Assembly: GCA_031359995.1 (NCBI GenBank)
Contig: JANMAT010000073.1
Span: 1-54,540, forward strand
Direction of reading: 5' to 3'
Origin: JANMAT01 sp031359995
GTDB taxonomy: Bacteria; Actinomycetota; Acidimicrobiia; Acidimicrobiales; Ilumatobacteraceae
DNA: 54,540 bases
Positions 23,915 through 32,435 of this stretch are shown here, one piece after another; position 1 is the first letter of the stretch; every line of letters starts with the position of its first letter. The notes under the pieces are model-generated. The model ran no database searches. It was not told the DNA's origin and saw only the letters and a program-made list of their open reading frames with translations. The position numbers were made by a program, and so were the translations under genes.

Positions 23915-26491
23915 CTACTCGACGGAGATCGCCCGCAGCACGTCCAGGCGCGACACCCGGCGCGCCGCACCGAAGGCGGCGAACAGCCCGAGCACGATGG
24001 CCAGGAGGGCCATGGCGACGAACTGACCGATCGGGACGACCGACTCGGTGAAGCCTTGGCTCCGCAGCGTCCGCATGACGGCGAGACCGAAGCCGGCACC
24101 GAGCAACGAGCCGATGATCACGCCGAAGACCGAGATGGTGATGGCCTCCCACGACACCATCGACCACGCCTGGCGTCGGTGCATGCCGACGGCGCGCAGC
24201 ACACCGAGCTCACGCGTCCGTTCGGCCACCGACAGCTTCATGGTGTTGGCCACGCCGACCACGGCGATGATGACCGAGATGGCCAGCAGCCCGATGATGA
24301 AGTTCACGAATGGCGACACCTGCTCGTCGACCAGCTTCTTGTAGCTGGCCAGGTCGCCGACTTCGGTGGTGGGGTAGTCCACCAGCGCGGCGGTGAGGCG
24401 CCGCTTCATCTCGGCGGTCTGGGTGCGGCCGGTGTCGGTGGTGCGCACGTACACGACCTGGTCGAGCTTGAACGGGTCGAGGTCGTTGAAGGTCTCGATG
24501 CCCATGAGCGCGCCGGCGCCCTGGAACAGGGCGCGCACCTTGCTGGCGTCGATCACCGCGGCGATCTTCAGCGGCGTGCGGGAGTCGCCCTGGAGCACCA
24601 TGGCGATCTCGTCGCCCACCTTCCACTTGTTCGCCTTGGCCGCGTCGCTCGAGACGGCCACGGTGCCCTTCGTCATCGACGTGATGTCGCCCGACAGCAC
24701 GGGGATGTCGACGGTCTGCAGCACCGTGGCGGTGTCGACGGCGATGAGCGGCCTGTCCTCCACCCCGCCCTTGCTGTCCTCGAGCTTGCTGGCGAAGAAG
24801 AAGCGGACCGGGGTGAGGGCCTGCACGCCCTCGACCTTGGCCACGACCTTGGCGACCTCGGGCGAGAAGCCGATGCCGCGGCCCTTGGTGTTGATGAAGA
24901 AGTCGCCCTTGAACTGTCCTTCGATGGTGGTGAACACCTGCTGCTTGAACGACGCGGTGAACACGAGCAGCAGACCGACCAGCGCGGCGCCGAACAGCAG
25001 CGGGAACGCGGTGAGCGCGTTGCGGCGCGGGCTGCGGATCACGTTCTCCTGGGCCAACTGCCCGGCCACGCCCGACAGGCGGGCCGGTGCGCCCGCCGAG
25101 CGGGTGAACGGCACGAGCAGCACGGGGTTCAGCAGCAGCAGGCCGATGACCATGACCCCGGCGGCGCCGCCCACGCGGTAGACGGCGGGGTTGCCGTCCA
25201 TGCGCAGGCCCGTGACGAGCAACCACGCCGACACGGCCACGACCACCACGCCCAGGGCGATGCGCACCTTCGACGGCTTGGCGTGCTCGAGCACCGTCTC
25301 CTGCAGGGCGGCGATGGGCGGGATGCGCGAGGCCCGCCACGCCGGTACGATGGCGGCGAGCACCGTGGACACCAGGCCGGCGATGAGGCCGTTCTTCACC
25401 GTGCCCGACAGCAGGACCAGCGAGCCCTTGGCCAGCGGGAAGCCGATGGCGGTGAGCAACGTCTTCAGGCCGAGCGCGACGGCCACGCCGGCACCGATGC
25501 CGATGCCCGACGCGATCAGGCCGACGATGAACGACTCGACCACGACGCTGCGCAGCAGCTGCCCCGGGCTGGCACCGACGGCGCGCAGCAGGGCCATCTC
25601 GCGCTGGCGTTGCGACAGGATGATCTGGAACGTGTTGAAGATCACGAACGTCGCCACGAACATGGCGACCAGCGCGAAGACCGTGAGGAACACGGTGAAC
25701 CCCTTCAGGCGGTCCTTGAACTCGCTCTGGCGCTTCACCGTGGCCTCGTCGCCGGTGAACAGCTCGAGCGACGGATCGTTGCCGAGGGCCTTGCCCACGT
25801 CGGCTTTCAGTTGGGGTTGGGTCACGCCGGGCTGGGCGGCCACCAGGATCTGGTCGACCTTGCCGTCGGTCTTGAACAGCTTGTCGGCCTCGTCCGCGGT
25901 GAAGTGGGTGTAGGCGAACCCGGCGGGGCTGTCGGCCTTGCCGAAGCGCGTGATGCCCACCACGGTGTCGGTGACCGGCTCGCTGAGGGTGAGCACCTGC
26001 AGCTTGTCGCCGAGCTGGATCTTGCCGAGCTTGGCCGTGTTGGCGTCGATGGCGATCTCGCCCACGGCGGCCGGCGGCCGGCCCTGCGAGATGGTGAACG
26101 GGTTGAGCTCGGCGTCGTTCTGCCACGCCGCGCCGAACGTGGGGGCGTTGGACCCCCCGATGGCCAGGCCCTGCCTGTCGACGACCTGGGTGTAGCTCTG
26201 CACCAACCCGTCCACCGCGGCCACGCCCGGCACCGACCTCAGCTGGGTGATCATCTCCCGAGGTAGGCGCTTGGGCGCCCGGCGGAAACCGCCGTCGAGC
26301 GTGCCCTTGGCCGCCACGACGGTGTCGGTGCCGCCGTACACGCTGGCGAACAGCGAATCGAACGTCTGGCGGATGGTGTCGGACAGCACCGTCACGCCGG
26401 TGAGGAACCCCACCGACAGCACGATGGCGATCATCGTGGAGAAGAAGCGGCGCTTGCGTTGCGTGACGCCCTTCAGGGCAACTCTCCACAT
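23915..26491 (-). CDS. FtsX-family ABC transporter permease
   Basis: An 858-residue permease of the MacB/FtsX type with two FtsX domains. A membrane segment near 18-38 (STMIAIVLSVGFLTGVTVL) starts a large extracytoplasmic domain (about 40-250). A first three-helix FtsX block lies near 265-430 and contains QRQREMALLRAVGASPGQLL. Further segments lie near 430-520, then a second extracytoplasmic domain and the last FtsX block near 735-850 with ERTRELGVLRAVGMHRRQ. Such permeases move lipids, lipoproteins or peptides, or send mechanical signals from the ATPase. GAGG 5 nt before the ATG supports the start. It is the third gene of the ATPase-permease-permease operon, 64 bp after the second. Confidence 0.88.
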   Translation of the reverse strand: MWRVALKGVTQRKRRFFSTMIAIVLSVGFLTGVTVLSDTIRQTFDSLFASVYGGTDTVVAAKGTLDGGFRRAPKRLPREMITQLRSVPGVAAVDGLVQSYTQVVDRQGLAIGGSNAPTFGAAWQNDAELNPFTISQGRPPAAVGEIAIDANTAKLGKIQLGDKLQVLTLSEPVTDTVVGITRFGKADSPAGFAYTHFTADEADKLFKTDGKVDQILVAAQPGVTQPQLKADVGKALGNDPSLELFTGDEATVKRQSEFKDRLKGFTVFLTVFALVAMFVATFVIFNTFQIILSQRQREMALLRAVGASPGQLLRSVVVESFIVGLIASGIGIGAGVAVALGLKTLLTAIGFPLAKGSLVLLSGTVKNGLIAGLVSTVLAAIVPAWRASRIPPIAALQETVLEHAKPSKVRIALGVVVVAVSAWLLVTGLRMDGNPAVYRVGGAAGVMVIGLLLLNPVLLVPFTRSAGAPARLSGVAGQLAQENVIRSPRRNALTAFPLLFGAALVGLLLVFTASFKQQVFTTIEGQFKGDFFINTKGRGIGFSPEVAKVVAKVEGVQALTPVRFFFASKLEDSKGGVEDRPLIAVDTATVLQTVDIPVLSGDITSMTKGTVAVSSDAAKANKWKVGDEIAMVLQGDSRTPLKIAAVIDASKVRALFQGAGALMGIETFNDLDPFKLDQVVYVRTTDTGRTQTAEMKRRLTAALVDYPTTEVGDLASYKKLVDEQVSPFVNFIIGLLAISVIIAVVGVANTMKLSVAERTRELGVLRAVGMHRRQAWSMVSWEAITISVFGVIIGSLLGAGFGLAVMRTLRSQGFTESVVPIGQFVAMALLAIVLGLFAAFGAARRVSRLDVLRAISVE

Positions 26492-26555
26492 GGTGGCCTC
26501 TGTGTACTAGGTGGACACCGCGGGTGTCTCGTCGGGCGGGGAGTCCCGGTTCAGC

Positions 26556-29105
26556 TCATTCGCTGGCGATGGCGTCCAGCACGTTCATGCGCCCGGCCCG
26601 CCAGGCCGGCAAGACCGCGGCGACCAGGCCGGCCACCATGGCCAGCACGAGCATGATCACGAGCGTGCCCCACGGGACGGCCACCGTCGAGATGAACGAC
26701 TTCGGCATGGCCGACGAGATGGCGGCGCCGAGCGGGGTGCCGATGGCGATGCCGAGCAGCCCGCCGAACACGGCCACGACGACGGCCTCCCACCGGATGA
26801 TCCGACGCAGCTGCCGGCGGCCCATGCCGACGGCCCGGAGGAGCCCGAGCTCCCGCGTCCGTTCGAACACCGACAGGGCGAGGGTGTTGACGATGCCGAG
26901 CAGCGCGATGACCGCCGAGAGGCCGAGCATGATGAAGACGATCGCCTGGAGCTGGTCGATCTGGGCTCGCTGGCTGTTGCGGAACTGGGCCTGGTCCTCG
27001 ACCTTGATCTGCGGGAAGGTGCCGGCGATCTTGTCGATGGCCACCTTCGCCGCGGCAGGGTCGCTTCCACGCTTCAGCTTGGCGGCGACGAACTGGTCGA
27101 CGGGCTGGACGGTGGCGCTGCGGCTCTCGAGCGTCGTGAGCGACACCATCCAGTTGGCGTTGAGCACGCTGTTGTCCTTGAAGATCGCCTTCACGGGCAG
27201 CTGGGTGCGCTCGCCGTTCTGCCAGAGCAGTTCGACGGTGTCGCCCAGCTTCAGGCCGAGGTCCTTGGCCGGGTCGACGTGCACCGCCACGCCGTCGCCG
27301 ACGGCGGACATGTTACCGGCGGTGACGTCGAAGTTGATGAGGCTGGCGATGGTGCTCGGATCGAAGGCGGCGATCTGCTTGCCGTCGCCCTTCACCTGGG
27401 CCTGGTCGAAGCGCAGGGCGCTCACCGCGGCGACCTCGGGAACGGCCCTGAACTGACTGGCCACGTTGGGGCTGAAGCCCTGGAAGTTCGTGCTCGACAC
27501 GAAGTAGTCGGCCTGCACCGCGTTCTTGAACGTCTTGTCGAACGTCGCCTTGAGCGACTGGGCGAACACGGCGCCGGTGGAAGCCAGGGCCACACCGATC
27601 ATCAGCGCCGAGGCCGTCGATGCGGTGCGGCGGGGCGAGCGGGCGGCGTTCTGACGGGCCAGCTCTCCCGACGTGGCCGAGATCATGCTGAACGGGCGAC
27701 CGATGATCAGGGCGGCCTGACGGGCGATCGTGCCCGACAGGGACGCCACGCCGAGGAACAGCAGGACGGCACCCAGACCGGCTGGCACCAGGGTGGCGGC
27801 GGCGCCGCGGTGCTTGACGAACAGGCCGAGGGCGAGGAGCGCGATGCCGGCGACGGTGACGATCGCACCGAGCACGACGCGTCGCTTGGACTCGAGGCTG
27901 GCGAAGCCGGACTCGGGTCGCATGGCGGCGACCGGGGGGATGCGGCTGGCCCGCCACGCCGGGACGATCGACGACACGAAGGTGACGCCCACTCCCACGA
28001 CGATGGCGGCGATGATCGTACGGGGCTTGATGATCGTGGCCGAGTCCGGGAACCCGGCGCCGGCGGCGTTGAACAACGACACGAGCACCTTGGCGACGAG
28101 CGCGCCCGCACCGATGCCGAGGACCGAGGCGATGGCGCCGACGCCGAGGGCTTCGGCCATGACCATGGCCCGGATCTGGCGGGCGTTGGCGCCTACGGCC
28201 CGCAGCAGGGCGAGCTCACGGATTCGTTGGCCGATGATGATCCGGAAGGTGTTGGCGATGACGAACGAGCCCACGAACAGCGCGACCACGGCGAAGCCGA
28301 GCAGGCCCTTGCCCAGGATGTCGGTGAACTGTTTGACGCCATCGCTGGCCTCCTTGCGCACGGTGTCACCGGTGATCGCTTCCAGGTTCTCGGGCAGGGC
28401 CGCCTGGATGCGGGCCGTCAGCTCGGCCGGTGAGACGCCGGGCGCGGCGTGGATGTCGACGCTGTCGTAGGTGTTCCCGGTGTCCAGCAGCGTGCCGGCC
28501 ACCGCAGGGTCGAAGCCGACGATCGTTGCGCCGGCGAAGCCGCGCTGGTCGCCCTGGCCGATGATGCCGCTGATGGTGAACGTCTTCGATCCCGCGTTCA
28601 GGAGGGCGGTGATCTGGTCACCCACCTTGAAGTGGTGCTTGTCGGCGGTGACCCCGTCGAGCACGGCCTGGGCGTCACCCTGCGGCGGTGCTCCTTCGAG
28701 CAGGTGGGTGCCGCTCAGGACGTTCTCGCCCCCGAAGTCGATGCCCGCCGTCGGCGCACCTGCCGTCTTGATCGCCTTGCCGGCCTTGTCGAGGAGCGGA
28801 GCGTTGCGGAACAGGGTCCCGTTGGCGGCGCCGACACCATCGACCTTGCGGGCGGCGTCGAGGACCTCGGCGGGGACGGGGTCGCGCTGGGCCTGGCTCT
28901 GGTTGCCGAAGACCGCCTTGGTGCGGACCTGGGTGTCGATGCCCTTGGAGATCTCGGTGAACAGGTTGCTGAACGTGTTGTTCAGACCGTCCGAGACGAT
29001 GAACGATGCCGAGACGAACGACGTGCCCAGCAGCACGGCGATGAGAGCGAGGAGCATGCGGGCCTTGTGGGCCCCGAGGTTCTTGAGTGTGAGCTTGGCG
29101 ATCAT
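26556..29105 (-). CDS. FtsX-family ABC transporter permease
   Basis: An 849-residue paralogue of the neighbouring permease with the same plan. The first membrane segment lies near 17-38 (LLALIAVLLGTSFVSASFI), followed by extracytoplasmic domains and two FtsX blocks. The block motifs are GQRIRELALLRAVGANARQ near 290 and ERTRELGLLRAVGMGRRQL near 755. The two permeases could form a heterodimer over an ATPase dimer. The ATG at 29105 gives MIAKLTLKNLGAHKARM, the standard cytosolic start of this family. It begins 2 nt after the ATPase stop. The upstream part of the long open frame is a shadow of the ATPase gene. Confidence 0.88.
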   Translation of the reverse strand: MIAKLTLKNLGAHKARMLLALIAVLLGTSFVSASFIVSDGLNNTFSNLFTEISKGIDTQVRTKAVFGNQSQAQRDPVPAEVLDAARKVDGVGAANGTLFRNAPLLDKAGKAIKTAGAPTAGIDFGGENVLSGTHLLEGAPPQGDAQAVLDGVTADKHHFKVGDQITALLNAGSKTFTISGIIGQGDQRGFAGATIVGFDPAVAGTLLDTGNTYDSVDIHAAPGVSPAELTARIQAALPENLEAITGDTVRKEASDGVKQFTDILGKGLLGFAVVALFVGSFVIANTFRIIIGQRIRELALLRAVGANARQIRAMVMAEALGVGAIASVLGIGAGALVAKVLVSLFNAAGAGFPDSATIIKPRTIIAAIVVGVGVTFVSSIVPAWRASRIPPVAAMRPESGFASLESKRRVVLGAIVTVAGIALLALGLFVKHRGAAATLVPAGLGAVLLFLGVASLSGTIARQAALIIGRPFSMISATSGELARQNAARSPRRTASTASALMIGVALASTGAVFAQSLKATFDKTFKNAVQADYFVSSTNFQGFSPNVASQFRAVPEVAAVSALRFDQAQVKGDGKQIAAFDPSTIASLINFDVTAGNMSAVGDGVAVHVDPAKDLGLKLGDTVELLWQNGERTQLPVKAIFKDNSVLNANWMVSLTTLESRSATVQPVDQFVAAKLKRGSDPAAAKVAIDKIAGTFPQIKVEDQAQFRNSQRAQIDQLQAIVFIMLGLSAVIALLGIVNTLALSVFERTRELGLLRAVGMGRRQLRRIIRWEAVVVAVFGGLLGIAIGTPLGAAISSAMPKSFISTVAVPWGTLVIMLVLAMVAGLVAAVLPAWRAGRMNVLDAIASE

Positions 29106-29107
29106 GG

Positions 29108-29872
29108 TCAGTCCCCGAAGCGCTTCATGCGGTCGAGCACGCGCTCGGCCGTGGGGCCGGTCATCTCGTCGACGATGCGGCCGTCGTTGAGGAAGATCAC
29201 GCGGTCGGCGTAGCTGGCGGCGACCGGGTCGTGGGTGACCATCACGATGGTCTGGCCCAGCTCGCGCACGGCCCGGCGCATGAAGTCGAGGATCTCGGCA
29301 CCGGCGCGCGAGTCGAGGTTGCCGGTGGGCTCGTCGGCGAAGATGATCTCGGGCTGCGACACCAGGGCGCGGGCCACGGCCACGCGCTGCTGCTGGCCGC
29401 CGGAGAGCTCGCTCGGACGGTGGGTGAGCCGCGGGCGCAGGCCGACGGTGTCGACGACGTTGTCGAGCCACTCCTTGTTCGGCTTGCGGCCGGCGAGCGA
29501 CAACGGCAGCGTCATGTTCTCCAGCGCGTTGAGCGTCGGCACCAGGTTGTAGGCCTGGAAGACGAAGCCGATCTTGTCGCGGCGCAGCTGGGTGAGCTGG
29601 CGCTCGCTCAACGACGACAGGTACGTCTCACCGATGAACACCGAGCCGCTCGACAGCGTGTCGAGACCGGCCATGCAGTGCATCAGCGTCGACTTGCCCG
29701 AGCCCGACGGGCCCATGATGGCGGAGAACTGCCCCTTGGCGAACGTGACGCTGACGCCGTCGAGGGCGCGTACCTCGTTGTCGCCCTTGCCGTAGACCTT
29801 CGTCGCGTCGAGGGCGCCGGCCGCGACGGTGGAGGGGATCGGCACGGGGGCGGGGGGCGGCATGGTGCTCAT
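29108..29872 (-). CDS. ABC transporter ATP-binding protein (MacB/LolD type)
   Basis: A 254-residue ATPase that powers the FtsX-type permeases encoded just downstream. Walker A GPSGSGKS is near residues 54-61, the Q-loop in FVFQAYNLVPTLNALENM near 105, the signature LSGGQQQR near 157, Walker B IIFADEPTGNLDS near 177-189, and the H-loop in VTHD near 213. The ENMTLPL and DEPTGNLDS stretches are typical of the LolD/MacB subfamily. An ATG seven codons upstream opens the frame, but AAGGAAG directly precedes the ATG at 29872. The operon follows a two-component system on the same strand, which probably controls it. Confidence 0.93.
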   Translation of the reverse strand: MSTMPPPAPVPIPSTVAAGALDATKVYGKGDNEVRALDGVSVTFAKGQFSAIMGPSGSGKSTLMHCMAGLDTLSSGSVFIGETYLSSLSERQLTQLRRDKIGFVFQAYNLVPTLNALENMTLPLSLAGRKPNKEWLDNVVDTVGLRPRLTHRPSELSGGQQQRVAVARALVSQPEIIFADEPTGNLDSRAGAEILDFMRRAVRELGQTIVMVTHDPVAASYADRVIFLNDGRIVDEMTGPTAERVLDRMKRFGD

Positions 29873-29972
29873 GGCTTCCTTCGTGGTTCTCATGGGGCCA
29901 TGGTCCGACGGATGGGACCCTGGCGTCGTCCACCGGACGGCGGACGGGAGGTCGACAGCAAGGATGATCGCG

Positions 29973-29989
29973 CCTCACCGATGGTGAGG
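29973..29989. promoter_or_regulatory. Inverted repeat upstream of the ABC operon, possible response-regulator site
   Basis: CCTCACC-GAT-GGTGAGG, a perfect 7-bp inverted repeat with a 3-nt spacer, lies 101 bp before the ATPase start. It sits in the 142-bp gap after the response-regulator gene. NarL/LuxR-type regulators often bind inverted repeats of about this size, so it may link the two modules. It could also act as the terminator of the regulator gene. Confidence 0.4.
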
Positions 29990-30014
29990 TCGGACTCTTT
30001 GCGCCGGTTTGACG

Positions 30015-30677
30015 TCAGCCTGTGCCAGGCGTCACGAGGCCGCACTCGTAGGCCGCCACCACGGCCTGCACCCGGTCGCGCAGACCGAGCTTCATGAGCA
30101 TGCGTCCGACGTGTGTCTTCACGGTGGCCTCACCGAGGTACAGCTCGGTGGCGATCTCGGCGTTCGAGAGGCCCCGGGCGACGAGCTTGAGGACCTCCAT
30201 CTCGCGCTCGGTCAACGTGTCGAGCCCCGGCGCAGGTGGCGCCGTGCTGGGCGGGGCCTGGCGCACGAACGACTCGATCACCCGCCGGGTGATCGAGGGC
30301 GCCAGCAGTGCTTCGCCCCGGCTCACCACCCGCACGGCGTCCACCAGTTGCTCCGGCGGGGTGTCCTTGAGCAGGAACCCGCTGGCTCCCGAGCGCAGCG
30401 CGGCGAAGACGTAGTCGTCGAGGTCGAACGTGGTGAGCATGAGCACCCGCACGTCCGGGTGGGCGGCGCAGATGCGGGCGCACGCTTCGACCCCGTCGAG
30501 CACCGGCATGCGGATGTCCATGAGCACGACGTCGGGGCGGGCCCGCTCGACCAGCTCGATGGCGTCGCGGCCGTCCGCGGCCTCGCCCACCACGGTGAGG
30601 TCGTCCTCGGCTTCACAGATCATGCGGAACCCGGCCCGCACGAGGGCCTGGTCGTCGACCACGGCGACCCGGATCAC
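30015..30677 (-). CDS. NarL/LuxR-family response regulator
   Basis: A 220-residue DNA-binding response regulator. The receiver domain is about 1-120: acidic pair VVDDQ near residues 8-9, phospho-accepting aspartate in DVVLMDIRMPVLDGVEA near 54, threonine in MLTTFD near 82, and lysine in FLLKDTP near 104. The LuxR-type helix-turn-helix is about 150-215 (LTEREMEVLKLVARGLSNAEIA, then EATVKTHVGRMLMKLGL). All receiver residues are present. Its GTG start overlaps the kinase stop as GTGA, with AAGGAGG upstream. It is paired with the sensor kinase and lies upstream of the FtsX ABC operon. Confidence 0.95.
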   Translation of the reverse strand: MIRVAVVDDQALVRAGFRMICEAEDDLTVVGEAADGRDAIELVERARPDVVLMDIRMPVLDGVEACARICAAHPDVRVLMLTTFDLDDYVFAALRSGASGFLLKDTPPEQLVDAVRVVSRGEALLAPSITRRVIESFVRQAPPSTAPPAPGLDTLTEREMEVLKLVARGLSNAEIATELYLGEATVKTHVGRMLMKLGLRDRVQAVVAAYECGLVTPGTG

Positions 30678-31888
30678 GCCGCCCCCTCCTTGCGCACCGC
30701 GTAGGGCAGGTGGGCCACCACGGTCCAGCCGCCGCCGGGGCGCGGTCCGGCCCGCAGGTCGCCACCGCACAGTGCGGCCCGTTCCCGCATCCCGACGATG
30801 CCGTGGCCACCGTGGCCACCATCGGGCACACCGACGTGGGCGCTGGCGCCGCGGCCGTCGTCGTCGACGCGCACCTCGAGGGCGCCGGTGCCGTAGCGCA
30901 GCACCACGGTGGCGGTGGCGGTGCCCCCGTGCTTGCGCACGTTGGTGAGGGCCTCCTGCACGATCCGGTAGGCCTGCAGGTCGACGGCGGCGGGTAGGGC
31001 GGCGGCGACGCCCTCGACCACGAGGTCGACGGCCAGGTCGGGGTCGGACCGCACCAGCGCGCCCAGGTCGGCCACCGACGGCTGGGGCGCCATGGCGGTG
31101 TCGCTGTCGGCCGAACGCAGCACGCCGAGCAACCGGCGCATCTCGTCGAGCGCCTCGCGTCCCGTGCTCTCGATGGCGGTGAGCGCGGCCACGGCCTGGT
31201 CGGGCTTCGTGGTGACCGACCGGCGGGCGGCGCCGGCCTGCACCACCATCACCGACAACGAGTGGGCGACCACGTCGTGGAGCTCACGGGCGATGCGCTG
31301 GCGCTCGGCGGTGACGGCGTCGCGCGCCAGCAGCTCTCGTGTGGTCTCCTCGGCCGTGGCGCGGGCCTCGAGGTCGGCGATTCGTTGGCGGCGTCGGCGC
31401 ATGTTGTCGCCGAGCAGGAACGAGGTGCCGAACACGATGCTGTTGCCGATGGCCGACGCCAGACCACCGCCATTGGCGTTGAAGAACGCCCCGATCATGT
31501 TCATCACGACGAGGCCGCCGATGACGACGCCGGCGGTGATGCGCAGCGTGCGTCGCGACTGCAGGTAGGCGCCGGCCGAGTAGGCGGCGACGACCGGGCT
31601 GAGCGTCAGCAGCGTGTCCGGGTGGTCCAGGTTCTGGAGCAGCAGGACCACCGCCGTGCTGGCGGCGAGCGCCGGGATGCTGTGCCGGCGGCGCCAGAGC
31701 AGCGGCAGGCAGCCGACGGGCACCATGAGGTAGGTGAACAGGTTCGGTGCGTGGACGCCTTCGGCCAAGCGGCCGCCGGAGGTGGCCAGGTCGACGTAGG
31801 AACCGGCGATCAGCACGACGGCGATGGCGGCGTCGAACGCGCGCGGGTGGGCTCTGGCCCACTGGTACGGGTTCCGCCATTGGTTCAC
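30674..31888 (-). CDS. Sensor histidine kinase (HisKA_3 / NarL-partner type)
   Basis: A 404-residue membrane kinase. Several hydrophobic segments fill about 15-165 without a large outside domain, as in intramembrane-sensing kinases. A coiled-coil-like stretch (RRRRQRIADLEARATAEETTRELL, in parts) leads to HisKA_3 near 190-255, with the phosphorylated histidine in RIARELHDVVAHSLSV. The HATPase_c domain is about 295-395, with the N-box in YRIVQEALTNVRKH and G-box glycines in DDDGRG and GHGIVGMRERA. The start is set at the GTG at 31888, because a TACCGT box lies exactly 7 nt upstream. Longer frames (31897, 31933) would run into the promoter. Confidence 0.9.
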   Translation of the reverse strand: MNQWRNPYQWARAHPRAFDAAIAVVLIAGSYVDLATSGGRLAEGVHAPNLFTYLMVPVGCLPLLWRRRHSIPALAASTAVVLLLQNLDHPDTLLTLSPVVAAYSAGAYLQSRRTLRITAGVVIGGLVVMNMIGAFFNANGGGLASAIGNSIVFGTSFLLGDNMRRRRQRIADLEARATAEETTRELLARDAVTAERQRIARELHDVVAHSLSVMVVQAGAARRSVTTKPDQAVAALTAIESTGREALDEMRRLLGVLRSADSDTAMAPQPSVADLGALVRSDPDLAVDLVVEGVAAALPAAVDLQAYRIVQEALTNVRKHGGTATATVVLRYGTGALEVRVDDDGRGASAHVGVPDGGHGGHGIVGMRERAALCGGDLRAGPRPGGGWTVVAHLPYAVRKEGAA

Positions 31889-31895
31889 TGCCGCC

Positions 31896-31901
31896 ACGGT
31901 A
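31896..31901 (-). promoter_or_regulatory. Putative -10 box TACCGT of the kinase-regulator operon
   Basis: Read on the minus strand, TACCGT ends 7 nt before the GTG at 31888. It fits leaderless transcription and decides the kinase start. Confidence 0.45.
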
Positions 31902-32003
31902 GCCAGCCCGTGCGCGGCGGCCGTCCCCCGCACGGTGGATGCCGGGCTCGCCGGGGTCCACCCCGAGGCGGACCCGTGCCATGATCGGAGCGTGGAGGAA
32001 CGG

Positions 32004-32435
32004 ATGTGGCTCGACGGTGGCTTGGTGGCCCGGCCCGACCTCGCCGCTCGTTACGACGCCATGCTGGCCGCGCTGTGGGCCAGCGGGGTCGAGGCCCGGT
32101 TGCTGGAGCTGTGTCGGGTGGCCATCGCCTGGGTGCTGGACGACACCGAAGGGGTGGCGTTGCGCACCCCGCACGTGGCGATCGACGACGACACGCTCGC
32201 CGCACTGGCTCACTGGCGAACGGCCAGCGGGTTCGCCGCGGGCGAGCGGGCGGCACTGGAGGTGGCCGAGCAGTTCGCCATCGACGTGCACGGCGTGACC
32301 GACACCCAGTTCGCCGCGCTGGCGGACGCGGTCGGGCCGAAGGGCGCTGTGGCCCTCATCACCGGGCTCGGCCTGTTCGACGGCCAGAGCCGCATGCGCC
32401 TGGCGCTGCGCCACCCCTGCGAGGTCGCACCGTGA
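32004..32435 (+). CDS. Carboxymuconolactone-decarboxylase/AhpD-like protein lacking the CxxC
   Basis: A 143-residue all-helical protein of AhpD/CMD form. The region EARLLELCRVAIAWVLDD near residues 32-50 corresponds to the helix that carries the CxxC in active family members, but here only one Cys remains. The end (KGAVALITGLGLFDGQSRMRLAL) matches the last helices of the next gene's product (VEMTLGISLFHGFSKMLIVL). GGAGG at 31994-31998 lies 5 nt before the ATG at 32004; a GTG at 31992 is an alternative. The stop overlaps the next start as GTGA, so the two products are probably made together and may form a mixed oligomer. Its reaction is unknown. Confidence 0.65.
   Translation: MWLDGGLVARPDLAARYDAMLAALWASGVEARLLELCRVAIAWVLDDTEGVALRTPHVAIDDDTLAALAHWRTASGFAAGERAALEVAEQFAIDVHGVTDTQFAALADAVGPKGAVALITGLGLFDGQSRMRLALRHPCEVAP

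Noticed and set aside
23915..29105. The two large permeases as one broken gene or a recent tandem duplication
   Set aside because: Each has a full two-block FtsX architecture and its own start. The sequences differ widely outside the FtsX motifs.
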